Shown here in pieces: positions 8,193 through 26,122 of a DNA stretch of 64,000 nucleotides. The notes beneath the pieces were generated by a model. That model worked only from the letters and a program-made list of their open reading frames with translations. It did not search any database and was not told where the DNA came from. Source of the stretch: Pseudomonas frederiksbergensis (GTDB taxonomy: Bacteria > Pseudomonadota > Gammaproteobacteria > Pseudomonadales > Pseudomonadaceae); NCBI RefSeq assembly GCF_017114915.1, contig NZ_JAAUOE010000004.1:52896-116895 (forward strand), read 5' to 3'. A program made the position numbers and the translations under genes. Position 1 is the stretch's first letter. Each line of letters starts with the position of its first letter.

Positions 8193-10583
8193 ATGAAACG
8201 TCTGCTGCTAACTGCGGTTCTCACCGTATTGATGATCGCCGAAGTTCACGCCGAGTCCTTCACTATCTCTGATATTCGCGTCAATGGCCTCCAGCGGGTC
8301 TCCGCGGGGAGTGTCTTTGGTGCTTTGCCGTTGAACGTCGGCGAACAGGCGGATGATCGTCGCCTGGTGGAATCCACTCGTGCGTTGTTCAAGACCGGGT
8401 TCTTTCAAGATATCCAGCTGGGCCGTGATGGCAACGTCCTGGTCATCACTGTAGTCGAGCGTCCGTCAGTCGCCAGTATCGAGATCGAAGGCAACAAGGC
8501 GATCTCCACTGAAGACCTGATGAAAGGCCTCAAGCAATCCGGTCTGGCCGAAGGCGAGATCTTCCAGCGCGCCACCCTCGAAGGCGTGCGTAACGAGCTG
8601 CAGCGTCAATACGTCGCTCAGGGCCGTTACTCGGCTACCGTCGACACCGAAGTGGTGCCCCAGCCGCGTAACCGAGTGGCCCTGAAGGTCAACATCAACG
8701 AAGGCACCGTGGCCGCTATCCAGCATATCAACGTGGTGGGTAACACGGTTTTCCCGGATGAAGACCTGATCGACCTGTTCGAACTCAAGACCAGCAACTG
8801 GCTGTCGTTCTTCAAGAACGATGACAAGTACGCCCGTGAAAAACTCTCCGGTGACCTGGAGCGTCTGCGTTCCTACTATCTGGACCGCGGCTATATCAAC
8901 ATGGATATCGCGTCGACCCAGGTGTCCATCACCCCGGACAAAAAACACGTCTATATCACCGTCAACGTCAACGAAGGCGAAAAGTACACCGTTCGTGACG
9001 TCAAGCTCAGCGGCGACCTGAAAGTGCCTGAAGATCAGGTCAAGTCCCTGCTGCTGGTTCAGAAAGGCCAGGTGTTCTCGCGCAAGCTGATGACCACCAC
9101 GTCCGAACTGATCACCCGTCGTCTGGGTAACGAGGGTTATACCTTCGCCAACGTCAACGGCGTGCCTCAGCCTCACGATGACGACCACACCGTTGATATC
9201 ACTTTCGCTGTCGATCCGGGCAAACGTGCTTACGTGAACCGCATCAACTTCCGTGGCAACACCAAGTCCGAAGACGAAGTACTGCGTCGTGAAATGCGCC
9301 AGATGGAAGGCGGCTGGGCTTCGACCTACCTGATCGACCAGTCCAAGACTCGTCTTGAGCGTCTGGGCTTCTTCAAGGAAGTCAACGTCGAGACGCCGGC
9401 CGTACCCGGTGTCGACGACCAGGTTGATGTGAACTATAGCGTTGAAGAGCAGGCCTCCGGTTCGATTACCGCCAGCGTCGGTTTCGCCCAGAGCGCAGGT
9501 TTGATCCTCGGTGGTTCGATCACGCAGAACAACTTCCTGGGTACTGGTAACAAGGTCAGCGTTGGCTTGACCCGCAGTGAATACCAGAGCCGCTATAACT
9601 TCGGTTATGTCGACCCCTACTGGACTGCTGACGGTGTGAGCCTTGGCTATAACGCCTTCTATCGCACTACCGATTATGATGAGCTTGACGCCGACCTCAC
9701 CAGCTATGCGGTAGATAGCTTGGGTGCTGGTGTGAATGTTGGCTACCCGATCAGCGAGACTTCGCGTCTGACCTTCGGCCTGTCTGCCCAGAAGGACGAT
9801 ATCAAGACCGGTCAGTACACCGTTGACGAGATTTTCGACTTCGTTAACCGTGAAGGCGATAGCTACCTGAACTTCAAGGCTTCGGCCGGTTGGTCCGAGT
9901 CCACCCTGAACAAGGGCGTACTGGCGACCCGGGGTCATTCCCAGAGCCTGACCCTGGAAGCCACGACGCCTGGCAGTGACCTGTCGTTCTTCAAGCTCGA
10001 TTATCGTGGTCAATTGTTCCAGCCGTTGACCGAAAACTACACCATGCGGCTGCACACCGAGTTGGGCTATGGCGATGGTTACGGTTCGACCGATGGCTTG
10101 CCGTTCTATGAAAACTATTACGCGGGTGGCTTCAACTCGGTGCGCGGCTTCAAGGACAGTACTCTGGGGCCTCGCAGTACCCCTAGCCGCGGCGCCGATG
10201 TAACAGGTAACGCCGGTACAGTTGCCGACCCGGACCAGGATCCGCTGCCATTCGGTGGTAACGTGCTGATGCAGGGTGGTGTCGAGGTGCTGTTCCCTAT
10301 GCCATTCGTCAAGGACCAGCGCTCCCTGCGTACTTCGGTATTCTGGGATGTCGGTAACGTATTCGACTCTAAATGCGAGAAGACGACGAACGCCAATGTT
10401 GGTTCCAGTTCTGCGACGCAGTGCAACGACATCAGCCTGAGCAACCTGGCGAGCTCCGTCGGTGTCGGCGTGACCTGGGTCACTGCACTGGGTCCTTTGA
10501 GTTTCGCGTTGGCCATGCCGATCAAGAAACCGGATGACGCTGAGACTCAAGTGTTCCAATTCTCCCTCGGCCAGACCTTCTAA
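8193..10583 (+). CDS. bamA: Outer membrane protein assembly factor BamA
   Basis: Central beta-barrel of the BAM complex, inserting proteins into the outer membrane. The start at 8193 gives the signal peptide MKRLLLTAVLTVLMIAEVHA with predicted cleavage before ES; a start 20 codons upstream would spoil it. Five POTRA repeats fill about residues 21-420 (first one FTISDIRVNGLQRVSAG), followed by a 16-strand barrel. GGFNSVRGFKDSTLGPR is the VRGF lid-lock motif of the barrel, and the protein ends in a C-terminal Phe. About 796 residues, normal. Confidence 0.98.
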   Translation: MKRLLLTAVLTVLMIAEVHAESFTISDIRVNGLQRVSAGSVFGALPLNVGEQADDRRLVESTRALFKTGFFQDIQLGRDGNVLVITVVERPSVASIEIEGNKAISTEDLMKGLKQSGLAEGEIFQRATLEGVRNELQRQYVAQGRYSATVDTEVVPQPRNRVALKVNINEGTVAAIQHINVVGNTVFPDEDLIDLFELKTSNWLSFFKNDDKYAREKLSGDLERLRSYYLDRGYINMDIASTQVSITPDKKHVYITVNVNEGEKYTVRDVKLSGDLKVPEDQVKSLLLVQKGQVFSRKLMTTTSELITRRLGNEGYTFANVNGVPQPHDDDHTVDITFAVDPGKRAYVNRINFRGNTKSEDEVLRREMRQMEGGWASTYLIDQSKTRLERLGFFKEVNVETPAVPGVDDQVDVNYSVEEQASGSITASVGFAQSAGLILGGSITQNNFLGTGNKVSVGLTRSEYQSRYNFGYVDPYWTADGVSLGYNAFYRTTDYDELDADLTSYAVDSLGAGVNVGYPISETSRLTFGLSAQKDDIKTGQYTVDEIFDFVNREGDSYLNFKASAGWSESTLNKGVLATRGHSQSLTLEATTPGSDLSFFKLDYRGQLFQPLTENYTMRLHTELGYGDGYGSTDGLPFYENYYAGGFNSVRGFKDSTLGPRSTPSRGADVTGNAGTVADPDQDPLPFGGNVLMQGGVEVLFPMPFVKDQRSLRTSVFWDVGNVFDSKCEKTTNANVGSSSATQCNDISLSNLASSVGVGVTWVTALGPLSFALAMPIKKPDDAETQVFQFSLGQTF

Positions 10584-10628
10584 GCGTCTGACCCAAGATA
10601 ACGACAATGGATTTTGTAGGAGTGCATC

Positions 10629-11132
10629 GTGCGTAAGTTGACTCAATTGGTTCTCCTGGCGACCGTACTGGTCGCAGGTCCGGCGTTTGCCGACATGAAA
10701 ATCGCCGTTCTGAACTATCAGATGGCACTGCTGGAATCTGACGCGGCGAAGAAGTACGCCGTGGATGCCGAGAAAAAGTTTGGCCCGCAGCTGACCAAGC
10801 TCAAGAGCCTGGAAAGCAGCGCCAAGGGTATCCAGGACCGTCTGATGGCTGGCGGCGACAAGATGCAGCAAGGCGAGCGTGAGCGTCTGGAGCTCGAGTT
10901 CAAGCAGAAGGCCCGTGATTTCCAGTTCCAGTCCAAGGAACTGAACGAAGCCAAAGCCGTTGCCGACCGTGAAATGCTCAAGCAGCTCAAGCCGAAACTG
11001 GACAGCGCTGTGGAAGAAGTCATCAAGAAAGGTGCTTATGACCTGGTCTTCGAGCGTGGCGCAGTGATTGATGTCAAACCGCAGTACGACATCACTCGCC
11101 AGGTTATCGAGCGCATGAATCAGCTGAAATAA
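10629..11132 (+). CDS. skp: Periplasmic chaperone Skp (OmpH family)
   Basis: Trimeric jellyfish-shaped chaperone that carries unfolded outer-membrane proteins to BamA. The 167-residue product starts with a signal peptide (MRKLTQLVLLATVLVAGPAFA, cut before DMK) and is otherwise long charged helices with coiled-coil character. It starts with GTG after a TAGGAG-like site. Placed between bamA and lpxD, as in most gamma-proteobacteria. Confidence 0.95.
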   Translation: MRKLTQLVLLATVLVAGPAFADMKIAVLNYQMALLESDAAKKYAVDAEKKFGPQLTKLKSLESSAKGIQDRLMAGGDKMQQGERERLELEFKQKARDFQFQSKELNEAKAVADREMLKQLKPKLDSAVEEVIKKGAYDLVFERGAVIDVKPQYDITRQVIERMNQLK

Positions 11133-11135
11133 CCC

Positions 11136-12191
11136 ATGACAGCGACTATAAAGCTCGGCCAGTTGGCCGAGTTCCTCGGCGCCACTTTACGAGGCGACCC
11201 GAAGAAGGAAATTACTGGGCTAGCCACTTTGCAAGAGGCTGGCCCAGCTCAGTTGAGCTTTCTGGCAAATCCTCACTACCGTAAATACCTGGCCGGCAGC
11301 CAGGCTGCAGCTATATTGCTGAAGGCCGCCGATGCTGAAGGTTTTGCCGGTGATGCACTGGTGGTGCCTGATCCGTATCTGGCCTACGCGCGCATTTCCC
11401 ACCTGTTCGATCCCAAGCCCAAGGCGCCGGCCGGTATTCATCCGGCGGCGGTGGTGGCAGCGGATGCGGTGGTCGATCCAGCGGCGAGCATCGGTGCCTT
11501 TGCAGTGATCGAAAGTGCAGCGCGTATTGGCGCCGGTGTGACCGTTGGCGCGCATTGCTTCATCGGTGCACGCAGCGAAATCGGCGAGGGCGGCTGGTTG
11601 GCCCCGCGCGTCACGTTGTATCACGACGTGCGCATCGGCAAACGGGTGGTGATTCAATCCGGTGCCGTGCTCGGTGGTGAAGGCTTCGGTTTTGCCAACG
11701 AAAAAGGTGTCTGGCAGAAAATCGCCCAGATCGGCGGCGTCTCGATCGGAGACGACGTGGAAATCGGCGTAAATACCGCTATTGATCGCGGCGCGCTGGC
11801 CGATACCGTCATTGGTAATGGTGTAAAGCTCGACAATCAGATTCAGATTGCCCACAACGTTCAGGTCGGTGATCACACTGCCATGGCCGCGTGCGTGGGA
11901 ATTTCCGGCAGCACCAAAATCGGCAAGCATTGCATGCTCGCCGGTGGCGTAGGGCTGGTGGGGCATATCGACATTTGCGACAACGTTTTCCTGACCGGGA
12001 TGACCATGGTGACCCACTCGATTACCGAGCCGGGCTCCTATTCTTCCGGTACGGCAATGCAACCGGCAGCCGAATGGCGCAAAAGCGCGGCACGCATCCG
12101 TCAGCTCGATGACATCGCGCGACGCCTGCGACAGCTGGAAAAGCGTGTAGGGGACGTGACCCCTGACGGTAATGCTTCATCAGATGGCTGA
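11136..12191 (+). CDS. lpxD: UDP-3-O-(3-hydroxyacyl)glucosamine N-acyltransferase
   Basis: Third step of lipid A synthesis, adding the second hydroxyacyl chain from acyl-ACP. The 351-residue protein has an N-terminal uridine-binding domain ([11 protein letters not shown]) and then a left-handed beta helix of hexapeptide repeats (for example [20 protein letters not shown]). [20 protein letters not shown] includes the catalytic His region. It starts three bases after skp. A C-terminal helix ([18 protein letters not shown]) is the ACP-binding extension. Confidence 0.97.
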   Translation: MTATIKLGQLAEFLGATLRGDPKKEITGLATLQEAGPAQLSFLANPHYRKYLAGSQAAAILLKAADAEGFAGDALVVPDPYLAYARISHLFDPKPKAPAGIHPAAVVAADAVVDPAASIGAFAVIESAARIGAGVTVGAHCFIGARSEIGEGGWLAPRVTLYHDVRIGKRVVIQSGAVLGGEGFGFANEKGVWQKIAQIGGVSIGDDVEIGVNTAIDRGALADTVIGNGVKLDNQIQIAHNVQVGDHTAMAACVGISGSTKIGKHCMLAGGVGLVGHIDICDNVFLTGMTMVTHSITEPGSYSSGTAMQPAAEWRKSAARIRQLDDIARRLRQLEKRVGDVTPDGNASSDG

Positions 12192-12300
12192 TACCATTTC
12201 CATATCAAGTGTGCACAGCCGCTAGACTGCCTCCCTTGATTTGCTAGAGGAGTGCGCGTCAGTCGCGCGCTCCCAATCTTTACATAGGCTTCCCCCCGAA

Positions 12301-12741
12301 ATGATGGACATCAACGAGATTCGCGAATACCTGCCTCACCGTTACCCGTTCCTGCTGGTGGACCGGGTCGTGGATCTGGATGTGGAAGGCAAGCGCATTC
12401 GCGCCTACAAGAATGTCAGCATCAACGAACCGTTCTTCAATGGTCACTTCCCCGCGCATCCAATCATGCCGGGCGTACTGATCATCGAAGCGATGGCTCA
12501 GGCTGCCGGGATCCTTGGTTTTAAAATGCTGGACGTGAAACCGGCCGACGGCACCCTTTACTACTTCGTCGGCTCCGACAAACTGCGCTTTCGTCAGCCT
12601 GTGCTGCCGGGCGATCAACTGATCCTTGAAGCCAAGTTCATCAGCTGCAAGCGTCAGATCTGGAAGTTCGAATGCCAGGCTTCGGTCGATGGCAAGCCAG
12701 TCTGCTCCGCTGAAATCATCTGCGCGGAACGCAAACTATGA
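12301..12741 (+). CDS. fabZ: 3-hydroxyacyl-[acyl-carrier-protein] dehydratase FabZ
   Basis: Dehydrates hydroxyacyl-ACP in fatty acid elongation and competes with LpxA/LpxD for the same substrate pool. [19 protein letters not shown] is the family N terminus, so I start at 12301 (12304 is equally possible); the frame is open back to 12241. The hotdog active site is [20 protein letters not shown] with catalytic His and Glu. 146 residues. Its stop overlaps lpxA by four bases (ATGA). Confidence 0.97.
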   Translation: MMDINEIREYLPHRYPFLLVDRVVDLDVEGKRIRAYKNVSINEPFFNGHFPAHPIMPGVLIIEAMAQAAGILGFKMLDVKPADGTLYYFVGSDKLRFRQPVLPGDQLILEAKFISCKRQIWKFECQASVDGKPVCSAEIICAERKL

Positions 12742-13514
12742 GTTTGATTGACCCTCGCGCAATCATCGATCCGACGGCCGTCCTGGCCGACGACGTCGAA
12801 GTCGGCCCTTGGTCGATCATCGGCGCAGGTGTGGAAATCGGCGAGGGGACGGTGATCGGGCCGCATGTGATTCTCAAGGGCCCGACCCGAATCGGTAAAC
12901 ACAATCGCATCTACCAGTTTTCTTCGGTAGGTGAGGACACGCCCGATTTGAAATACAAGGGCGAGGAAACCCGTCTGGTCATCGGTGACCACAACGTCAT
13001 CCGCGAAGGCGTGACGATTCACCGCGGGACCATCCAGGACCGTTCGGAAACGACCCTGGGCGATCACAACCTGATCATGGCCTATGCCCACATCGGTCAC
13101 GACAGCGTTATCGGCAATCACTGCATCCTGGTCAACAACACCGCCTTGGCGGGCCATGTGCACGTCGAGGACTGGGCGATCCTGTCCGGCTTCACCCTGG
13201 TTCACCAGTATTGCCACATTGGCGCCCACAGCTTTTCCGGCATGGGCACTGCCATTGGCAAAGACGTTCCAGCGTACGTCACGGTATTCGGCAACCCCGC
13301 TGAAGCTCGCAGCATGAACTTCGAAGGCATGCGCCGTCGCGGCTTCAGCGAAGATGCGATCCACGCGCTGCGTCGTGCCTACAAGGTGGTTTACCGCCAG
13401 GGCCTGACAGTCGAGCAAGCGCTCGCCGAGCTGGCCGAACCCTCGCTGCAGTTCCCGGAAGTCGCGGTGTTCCGTGATTCCATCCAGTCTTCGACCCGCG
13501 GCATCACCCGCTAA
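12738..13514 (+). CDS. lpxA: UDP-N-acetylglucosamine O-acyltransferase
   Basis: First step of lipid A synthesis, moving a hydroxyacyl chain from ACP to UDP-GlcNAc. The 258-residue protein is a hexapeptide-repeat beta helix ([20 protein letters not shown]), with the catalytic His in [18 protein letters not shown] and a helical C-terminal domain. ATGA overlap with fabZ indicates coupling. Confidence 0.98.
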   Translation: MSLIDPRAIIDPTAVLADDVEVGPWSIIGAGVEIGEGTVIGPHVILKGPTRIGKHNRIYQFSSVGEDTPDLKYKGEETRLVIGDHNVIREGVTIHRGTIQDRSETTLGDHNLIMAYAHIGHDSVIGNHCILVNNTALAGHVHVEDWAILSGFTLVHQYCHIGAHSFSGMGTAIGKDVPAYVTVFGNPAEARSMNFEGMRRRGFSEDAIHALRRAYKVVYRQGLTVEQALAELAEPSLQFPEVAVFRDSIQSSTRGITR

Positions 13515-13516
13515 TC

Positions 13517-14644
13517 ATGGCCAATCTGCGTATTGCGCTGGTGGCGGGTGAGGCTTCCGGTGACATTCTGGGTGCGGGTCTCATGCGTGCGCTCAAGGCA
13601 CAGCATCCGGCGGTCGAGTTCATTGGTGTCGGCGGTCCGCTGATGCAGGCCGAAGGCCTGACCTCGTATTTCCCGATGGAACGCCTGTCTGTCATGGGGC
13701 TGGTGGAAGTGCTGGGCCGTTTGCGCGAGCTGTTGGCCCGCCGCAAGAAACTGGTTGCGGACCTGATCGCCGAGAAACCGGATGTGTTCATCGGTATCGA
13801 TGCCCCGGACTTCAACCTCAATATCGAGCTCAAGCTGCGTCAGGCCGGGATCAAGACCGTGCACTACGTCAGCCCGTCGGTCTGGGCCTGGCGACAGAAG
13901 CGGGTGTTGAAGATTCGCGAAGGTTGCGACCTGATGCTGACGCTGTTCCCGTTCGAAGCTAAATTTTATGAAGAGAAGGGTGTGCCGGTGCGGTTTGTCG
14001 GGCATACCCTGGCCGATGCGATCCCGCTTGAGGCCGATCGCGGTGCCGCGCGGGCTGAACTCGGTTTGCCGGACGGGCCGCTGGTCGCCCTGATGCCGGG
14101 CAGTCGCGGCGGTGAAGTCGGGCGCCTAGGCGCGCTGTTCCTCGACACCGCCCAGCGCCTGCGGGCCATGCGACCCGGTGTGCGGTTCGTCATGCCGTGT
14201 GCCAGCCCGCAGCGTCGGGCCCAGCTTGAAGCGCTGCTGGCCGGTCGCGATCTGCCGCTGACCTTGCTCGATGGAAAATCCCATCTGGCCCTGGCGGCAT
14301 GCGACGCGGTGTTGATCGCTTCGGGAACCGCTACGCTGGAAGCATTGCTGTACAAGCGGCCGATGGTGGTCGCTTATCGTTTGGCTCCGCTGACGTTCTG
14401 GATTCTCAAACGGATGGTGAAAAGTCCCTACGTCTCGTTGCCGAATCTGCTGGCCCAGCGCCTGCTGGTGCCGGAGTTGTTGCAGGACGATGCGACGGTC
14501 GAAGCCCTGGCCCAGACGCTGTCGCCGCTGATCGAAGGTGGCGAGGAGCAGACCCGAGGCTTTGACGAAATCCACCGAACCCTGCGCCTGGACGCCTCCA
14601 ATCAGGCAGCGGATGCGGTACTGAACCTGATTGGCAGAGCATAA
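13517..14644 (+). CDS. lpxB: Lipid-A-disaccharide synthase
   Basis: Glycosyltransferase (family GT19) joining UDP-2,3-diacylglucosamine and lipid X into the lipid A disaccharide at the inner-membrane face. The 375-residue product begins [20 protein letters not shown], contains [14 protein letters not shown] and the donor-binding region [14 protein letters not shown]. It sits two bases after lpxA and shares a base with the rnhB start (TAATG). Confidence 0.97.
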   Translation: MANLRIALVAGEASGDILGAGLMRALKAQHPAVEFIGVGGPLMQAEGLTSYFPMERLSVMGLVEVLGRLRELLARRKKLVADLIAEKPDVFIGIDAPDFNLNIELKLRQAGIKTVHYVSPSVWAWRQKRVLKIREGCDLMLTLFPFEAKFYEEKGVPVRFVGHTLADAIPLEADRGAARAELGLPDGPLVALMPGSRGGEVGRLGALFLDTAQRLRAMRPGVRFVMPCASPQRRAQLEALLAGRDLPLTLLDGKSHLALAACDAVLIASGTATLEALLYKRPMVVAYRLAPLTFWILKRMVKSPYVSLPNLLAQRLLVPELLQDDATVEALAQTLSPLIEGGEEQTRGFDEIHRTLRLDASNQAADAVLNLIGRA

Positions 14645-15285
14645 TGAGCAAAGCAAGCAAGCAGTTGGGCCTGGATTTTATGCTGGTCGATGAAGTTGTA
14701 GATCTGGTGGCAGGTGTCGATGAAGTCGGTCGCGGCCCGCTATGCGGTGCCGTGGTGACAGCGGCAGTGATCCTCGATCCAAGTCGACCGATTCTCGGCC
14801 TCAACGATTCGAAAAAGCTCACCGAAGCACGCCGCGAAGCGCTTTATGATGAAATCTGCGAAAAAGCCCTGAGCTGGTATGTCGCTCGCGCTGAAGTAGA
14901 AGAAATCGACGAGCTGAACATTCTTCACGCCACCATGCTGGCCATGCAGCGCGCGGTCGAAGGGCTGCACATTCAGCCGAAACTGGCGATGATCGACGGC
15001 AACCGTTGCCCGAAACTTTCGATGCGCGCCGAAGCGGTGATCCAGGGTGATGGCAAAGTACCGGCCATCGCCGCGGCGTCGATTCTGGCCAAAGTCAGCC
15101 GTGATCGCGAAATGGCCGCGTTCGAACTGATTTATCCGGGTTACGGCATCGGTGGCCACAAAGGCTACCCGACGCCCGGTCATCTGGAAGCGCTAGTACG
15201 GCTGGGGCCTACGCCGATTCATCGGCGCTCGTTCGCTCCGGTACGCCTGGCGTACGAAGCGCGGGAAAACCTGATCGAGGGTTAG
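14644..15285 (+). CDS. rnhB: Ribonuclease HII
   Basis: Nicks RNA in RNA-DNA hybrids and starts removal of single ribonucleotides from [23 protein letters not shown] holds the catalytic Asp-Glu pair (DEVGRG), MIDGN gives the third Asp and [12 protein letters not shown] the fourth region. 213 residues, with an N-terminal extension of about 15 residues compared with minimal forms. Last gene of the lpx group; a hairpin follows. Confidence 0.97.
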   Translation: MSKASKQLGLDFMLVDEVVDLVAGVDEVGRGPLCGAVVTAAVILDPSRPILGLNDSKKLTEARREALYDEICEKALSWYVARAEVEEIDELNILHATMLAMQRAVEGLHIQPKLAMIDGNRCPKLSMRAEAVIQGDGKVPAIAAASILAKVSRDREMAAFELIYPGYGIGGHKGYPTPGHLEALVRLGPTPIHRRSFAPVRLAYEARENLIEG

Positions 15286-15306
15286 TCGCAGGCTGATGTT
15301 TTATTC

Positions 15307-15336
15307 AAGGCCCGGTACAATCCGGGCCTTGTTGTC
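15307..15336 (+). terminator. Hairpin after rnhB
   Basis: AAGGCCCGG (15307-15315) pairs perfectly with CCGGGCCTT (15322-15330), six-base loop, followed by TGTTGTCTT, a weak T-rich tail. Likely terminator of the lpx-rnhB unit ahead of dnaE. Confidence 0.65.
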
Positions 15337-15367
15337 TTCACGTTTCTAGTTTCTAGACAGGATCACT

Positions 15368-18889
<3,522 letters not shown>

Positions 18890-19039
18890 CGGCCAGGTGC
18901 CATTCCTTACCATTGGAACGCATCTGATCCCGACCCAAATTTTTAATCTCGACCTGAACGCGCCTGTCCCTTAAGGTAGGGCGCGAATAGACAACCGGCC
19001 GGCCCAAGCTCTCTTGGACGCGACCCTAGACGGACGCCT

Positions 19040-19987
19040 ATGAACCCGAACTTCCTGGATTTCGAACAGCCGATCGCCGACCTGCAAGCCAAGATCGAAG
19101 AGTTGCGCTTGGTCGGTAATGACAATTCGCTGAATATCGGCGATGAGATCTCCCGCCTGCAGGACAAGAGCAGCACGCTGACCGAGGATATCTTCGGCAA
19201 GCTGACCAGCTGGCAGATCGCTCGTCTGGCGCGTCACCCGAAACGTCCGTATACCCTGGACTACATCGAACACATCTTCACCGAGTTCGATGAACTGCAC
19301 GGCGACCGTCACTTCTCCGACGACGCTGCCATCGTTGGCGGTGTTGCCCGTCTGGACAATCAACCGGTGATGGTCATCGGTCACCAGAAAGGCCGTGAAG
19401 TGCGTGAGAAGGTGCGCCGCAACTTCGGCATGCCGCGTCCGGAAGGCTACCGCAAGGCGTGCCGTCTGATGGAAATGGCCGAGCGCTTCAAGATGCCGAT
19501 CCTGACCTTCATCGACACCCCGGGCGCTTACCCTGGCATCGACGCCGAAGAGCGCAACCAGAGCGAAGCGATTGCCTGGAACCTGCGCGTCATGGCTCGC
19601 CTGAAAACTCCAATCATCGCCACCGTGATCGGTGAGGGTGGTTCCGGTGGTGCTCTGGCAATCGGCGTCTGCGATCAGCTGAACATGCTGCAATATTCGA
19701 CCTACGCGGTGATTTCGCCGGAAGGTTGCGCCTCGATTCTGTGGAAAACGTCCGAGAAAGCCCCGGATGCCGCTGAAGCCATGGGCATCACTGCCGAGCG
19801 TCTGAAAGGCCTGGGCATTGTGGATAAGGTGATCAGCGAACCGTTGGGTGGCGCTCATCGTGACCCAGCCGCTGCGGCTGCCTCGATCCGTGCCGAGCTG
19901 AGCTCGCAACTGGCGATGCTCAAGAAGTTCGACAACGACGCGCTGCTGGCCCGCCGTTATGAGCGTCTGATGAGCTACGGTCTCTGA
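19040..19987 (+). CDS. accA: Acetyl-CoA carboxylase carboxyltransferase subunit alpha
   Basis: With AccD transfers the carboxyl group from biotin to acetyl-CoA, making malonyl-CoA. The 315-residue product begins [19 protein letters not shown] and contains the crotonase-type core ([20 protein letters not shown] and [15 protein letters not shown], the oxyanion region). No obvious T-run terminator follows; a REP element does. Confidence 0.98.
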   Translation: MNPNFLDFEQPIADLQAKIEELRLVGNDNSLNIGDEISRLQDKSSTLTEDIFGKLTSWQIARLARHPKRPYTLDYIEHIFTEFDELHGDRHFSDDAAIVGGVARLDNQPVMVIGHQKGREVREKVRRNFGMPRPEGYRKACRLMEMAERFKMPILTFIDTPGAYPGIDAEERNQSEAIAWNLRVMARLKTPIIATVIGEGGSGGALAIGVCDQLNMLQYSTYAVISPEGCASILWKTSEKAPDAAEAMGITAERLKGLGIVDKVISEPLGGAHRDPAAAAASIRAELSSQLAMLKKFDNDALLARRYERLMSYGL

Positions 19988-20024
19988 TCTGCGGCTGACT
20001 TTTGTCCTGGGTTGCCGATCAAAA

Positions 20025-20085
20025 GATCGCAGCCTTCGGCAGCTCCTGCACTTATCACCTGTAGGAACTGCCGCAGGCTGCGATC
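20025..20085. repeat. REP-type inverted repeat between accA and tilS
   Basis: Two arms, 20025-20050 (GATCGCAGCCTTCGGCAGCT...) and 20060-20085, are near-perfect inverse copies separated by nine bases. The GTAGGAACTGCCGCAGGCTGCGATC type is a common Pseudomonas REP family mobilised in trans by REP-associated tyrosine transposases. It differs in sequence from the three other REPs in this window. Confidence 0.85.
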
Positions 20086-20115
20086 CTGGCACTCTTGTTG
20101 GCAGAGGTGTTTTAA

Positions 20116-21453
20116 ATGATTGCCCATTCAAACAGTGGCAATGATCTGCAAACCAGGCTTTTCAAGGTGCTTGCACCTTGGCGCAATGCTACAACCTGGC
20201 GCATCGCCTTCTCCGGTGGTCTCGATTCCACCGTCCTGCTGCACCTTCTCGCACATCGCGCAAAAACCGAATCCTTGCCGACGCTGGCCGCCATTCATGT
20301 CCACCACGGACTTCAGGCTGCGGCTGATGCGTGGCCGGAGCATTGTCAGTCGGTCTGTGATGCTTTGGGGGTGCCGCTGGAGGTTGTGCGTGTTCAGGTT
20401 GAGCCTGGCGCCAGCCTTGAGCGGGCGGCGCGGGATGCGCGTTATGGTGCCTTCATCGCCGCAACTCAAGCCGGTGAGGTGCTGCTCACAGGCCAACACC
20501 GTGATGATCAAGCGGAAACCCTGTTGTTTCGGCTGCTACGCGGGGCAGGGGTGAGGGGCTTGTCGGGGATGCCGAGCGATCGTCCTTTGGGGCGGGGGCA
20601 GCTGCTGCGGCCGTTGCTGGATGTCACTCGCGCCGAGCTTGAGGCCTACGCTACTGAATATCAGCTGTGCTGGATCGAAGATCCGTCGAATCAGGACCGG
20701 CAGTTCTCGCGCAATTACCTGCGTCATCAGGTGTTCCCGGTGTTGACCGCGCGCTGGCCGCAAGCGGTATCGACCATGGCTCGCAGCGCTGCGCATCTGA
20801 GCGAAGCGCAGGGGCTGCTCGATGAGCTGGCGCAAATCGATCTGGCCCACGCCAGCACGGTCAGTGATTTCGATTGGCTGGGTTTACCGTCGCTGGAGCT
20901 GGCGCCATTGGAAAAACTGTCTGACGCGCGTCAACGCAACGCGTTAAGCCATTGGCTCAAACCGCTGACGTCTTTGCCGGACAGTGACCATTGGTCGGGT
21001 TGGGAAAGTTTGCGCGATGCGACCGGCGATGCGCGTCCGGTCTGGCGACTGGCGGCGGGAGAACTGCATCGTGCTGGCGGGCGTCTCTGGTGGTTGTCAG
21101 GAGGTTGGCTGCGCACTCCGCCATCTCCGGGGGCGTGGGCTGATCCCTCGGTATCACTGGCGTTGCCGGATAACGGTATGGTCACACTCACCGGTCAGAT
21201 CCCTGATGGCCCGTTACAGATCCGCTATCGTGAAGGCGGTGAAGTCATGGATCTGCCTGAACGTGGCCACCGTGATTTGAAGCGTTTGCTCAACGAAAGC
21301 GGCATGCCGGGCTTCTCCCGTGGCAGATTGCCGCTGGTCTACAGAGGCGAGCAATTGCTGGCGGCGGCGAACCTGCGGGGGCTAAATGGCGGTGAGCAGG
21401 GTGGCTGGCATTTGCATTGGCAGCCGCCAATCGAAGATCAAGGTTTGAGCTGA
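20116..21453 (+). CDS. tilS: tRNA(Ile)-lysidine synthetase
   Basis: Converts C34 of the CAU-anticodon tRNA(Ile) to lysidine so that it reads AUA; essential. The PP-loop motif SGGLDS is at residues 33-38 and TGQHRDDQAETLLFRLLRGA is the second conserved block. The C-terminal half carries the TilS substrate-binding domains (YREGGEVMDLPERGHRDLKR). 445 residues. Base composition is like its neighbours. Confidence 0.97.
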   Translation: MIAHSNSGNDLQTRLFKVLAPWRNATTWRIAFSGGLDSTVLLHLLAHRAKTESLPTLAAIHVHHGLQAAADAWPEHCQSVCDALGVPLEVVRVQVEPGASLERAARDARYGAFIAATQAGEVLLTGQHRDDQAETLLFRLLRGAGVRGLSGMPSDRPLGRGQLLRPLLDVTRAELEAYATEYQLCWIEDPSNQDRQFSRNYLRHQVFPVLTARWPQAVSTMARSAAHLSEAQGLLDELAQIDLAHASTVSDFDWLGLPSLELAPLEKLSDARQRNALSHWLKPLTSLPDSDHWSGWESLRDATGDARPVWRLAAGELHRAGGRLWWLSGGWLRTPPSPGAWADPSVSLALPDNGMVTLTGQIPDGPLQIRYREGGEVMDLPERGHRDLKRLLNESGMPGFSRGRLPLVYRGEQLLAAANLRGLNGGEQGGWHLHWQPPIEDQGLS

Positions 21454-21473
21454 ATGGGGCTTTCCGGTAGACT
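21445..21473 (+). promoter_or_regulatory. Candidate sigma-70 promoter for pyrG
   Basis: TTGAGC (21445-21450) and TAGACT (21468-21473) are separated by 17 bases, at the very end of tilS and 255 bases before pyrG. A long leader would follow. Called from consensus match only. Confidence 0.45.
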
Positions 21474-21706
21474 ACGCTCCCTTCTTGATACAACTTCTGT
21501 GGATTCTCCTGAATCGCAGCAGTTGCCGATTACCAAGCAGTCTTTGCTGGGCGATTCCAAAAAATGTGTAGCGAGCAACCTACCGGTGTTTCATCTTCCG
21601 GTCTGTCCCAACGCGGCGGTTTTTTTGAAAGGTGCACTGTGATTAATGCAGGTGATCGGGGGCTTCGGCCTTCCTTCGCTTTCCCCGGCGGCTCGGACCG
21701 CTTTAA

Positions 21707-24210
<2,504 letters not shown>

Positions 24211-24224
24211 ACTCCAATTCTCCG

Positions 24225-25671
<1,447 letters not shown>

Positions 25672-25758
25672 GTTGTAGATGGTAAAAAAAGACACCGGAT
25701 TGTGTCGGAAAAATCGCGACAGCGATGGATTTGCCACTAATCTGATGCCTTAAGAGCA

Positions 25759-25789
25759 CAAGCCTGGTTCTTCCAGGCTTCGTGCTATC
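25759..25789. other. Hairpin in eno-ftsB gap
   Basis: CACAAGCCTGG and CCAGGCTTCGTG form a stem with one bulged base and a short loop. There is no T run on either side, so it may be a processing or weak termination signal after eno. Confidence 0.4.
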
Positions 25790-25843
25790 AGAAGCTTCAA
25801 AGTTTGGCATGGCTGTCTTTTTTCACTGGATACCTGATATTCG

Positions 25844-26122
25844 ATGCGCAGTCCCAATTGGTTGTTCCTCGTCTTGCTCTTGCTGCTGGCCGGCCTGCAG
25901 TACCGCCTGTGGGTGGGTAATGGCAGCCTGGCGCAAGTGGCCGAGTTGAAGCAGCAGATTGCGGATCAACACGCCGAGAACGAGGCGTTGTTGGAGCGCA
26001 ATCGGGTGATGGATGCCGAAGTCAGTGAATTGAAAAAGGGCATGGAGACCGTTGAAGAGCGGGCTCGCCATGAGTTGGGCATGGTCAAGGACGGTGAAAC
26101 CCTTTACCAGTTGGCCCAATGA
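25844..26122 (+). CDS. ftsB: Cell division protein FtsB
   Basis: Small divisome protein that bridges FtsL and FtsQ. The 92-residue product has one N-terminal membrane helix (NWLFLVLLLLLAGLQYRLWV) followed by a periplasmic coiled coil (about residues 28-70). Its stop overlaps the ispD start (ATGA, 26119-26122), the usual ftsB-ispD arrangement. Confidence 0.96.
   Translation: MRSPNWLFLVLLLLLAGLQYRLWVGNGSLAQVAELKQQIADQHAENEALLERNRVMDAEVSELKKGMETVEERARHELGMVKDGETLYQLAQ

Noticed and set aside
8466..10871. 801-codon open frame antisense to bamA and skp
   Set aside because: Spans two real genes on the other strand, shows no motif and ends inside unrelated features.
21454..21642. 62-codon frame between tilS and pyrG
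   Set aside because: Starts within one base of the tilS stop, has no clear ribosome site, and the region is better explained as the pyrG leader.
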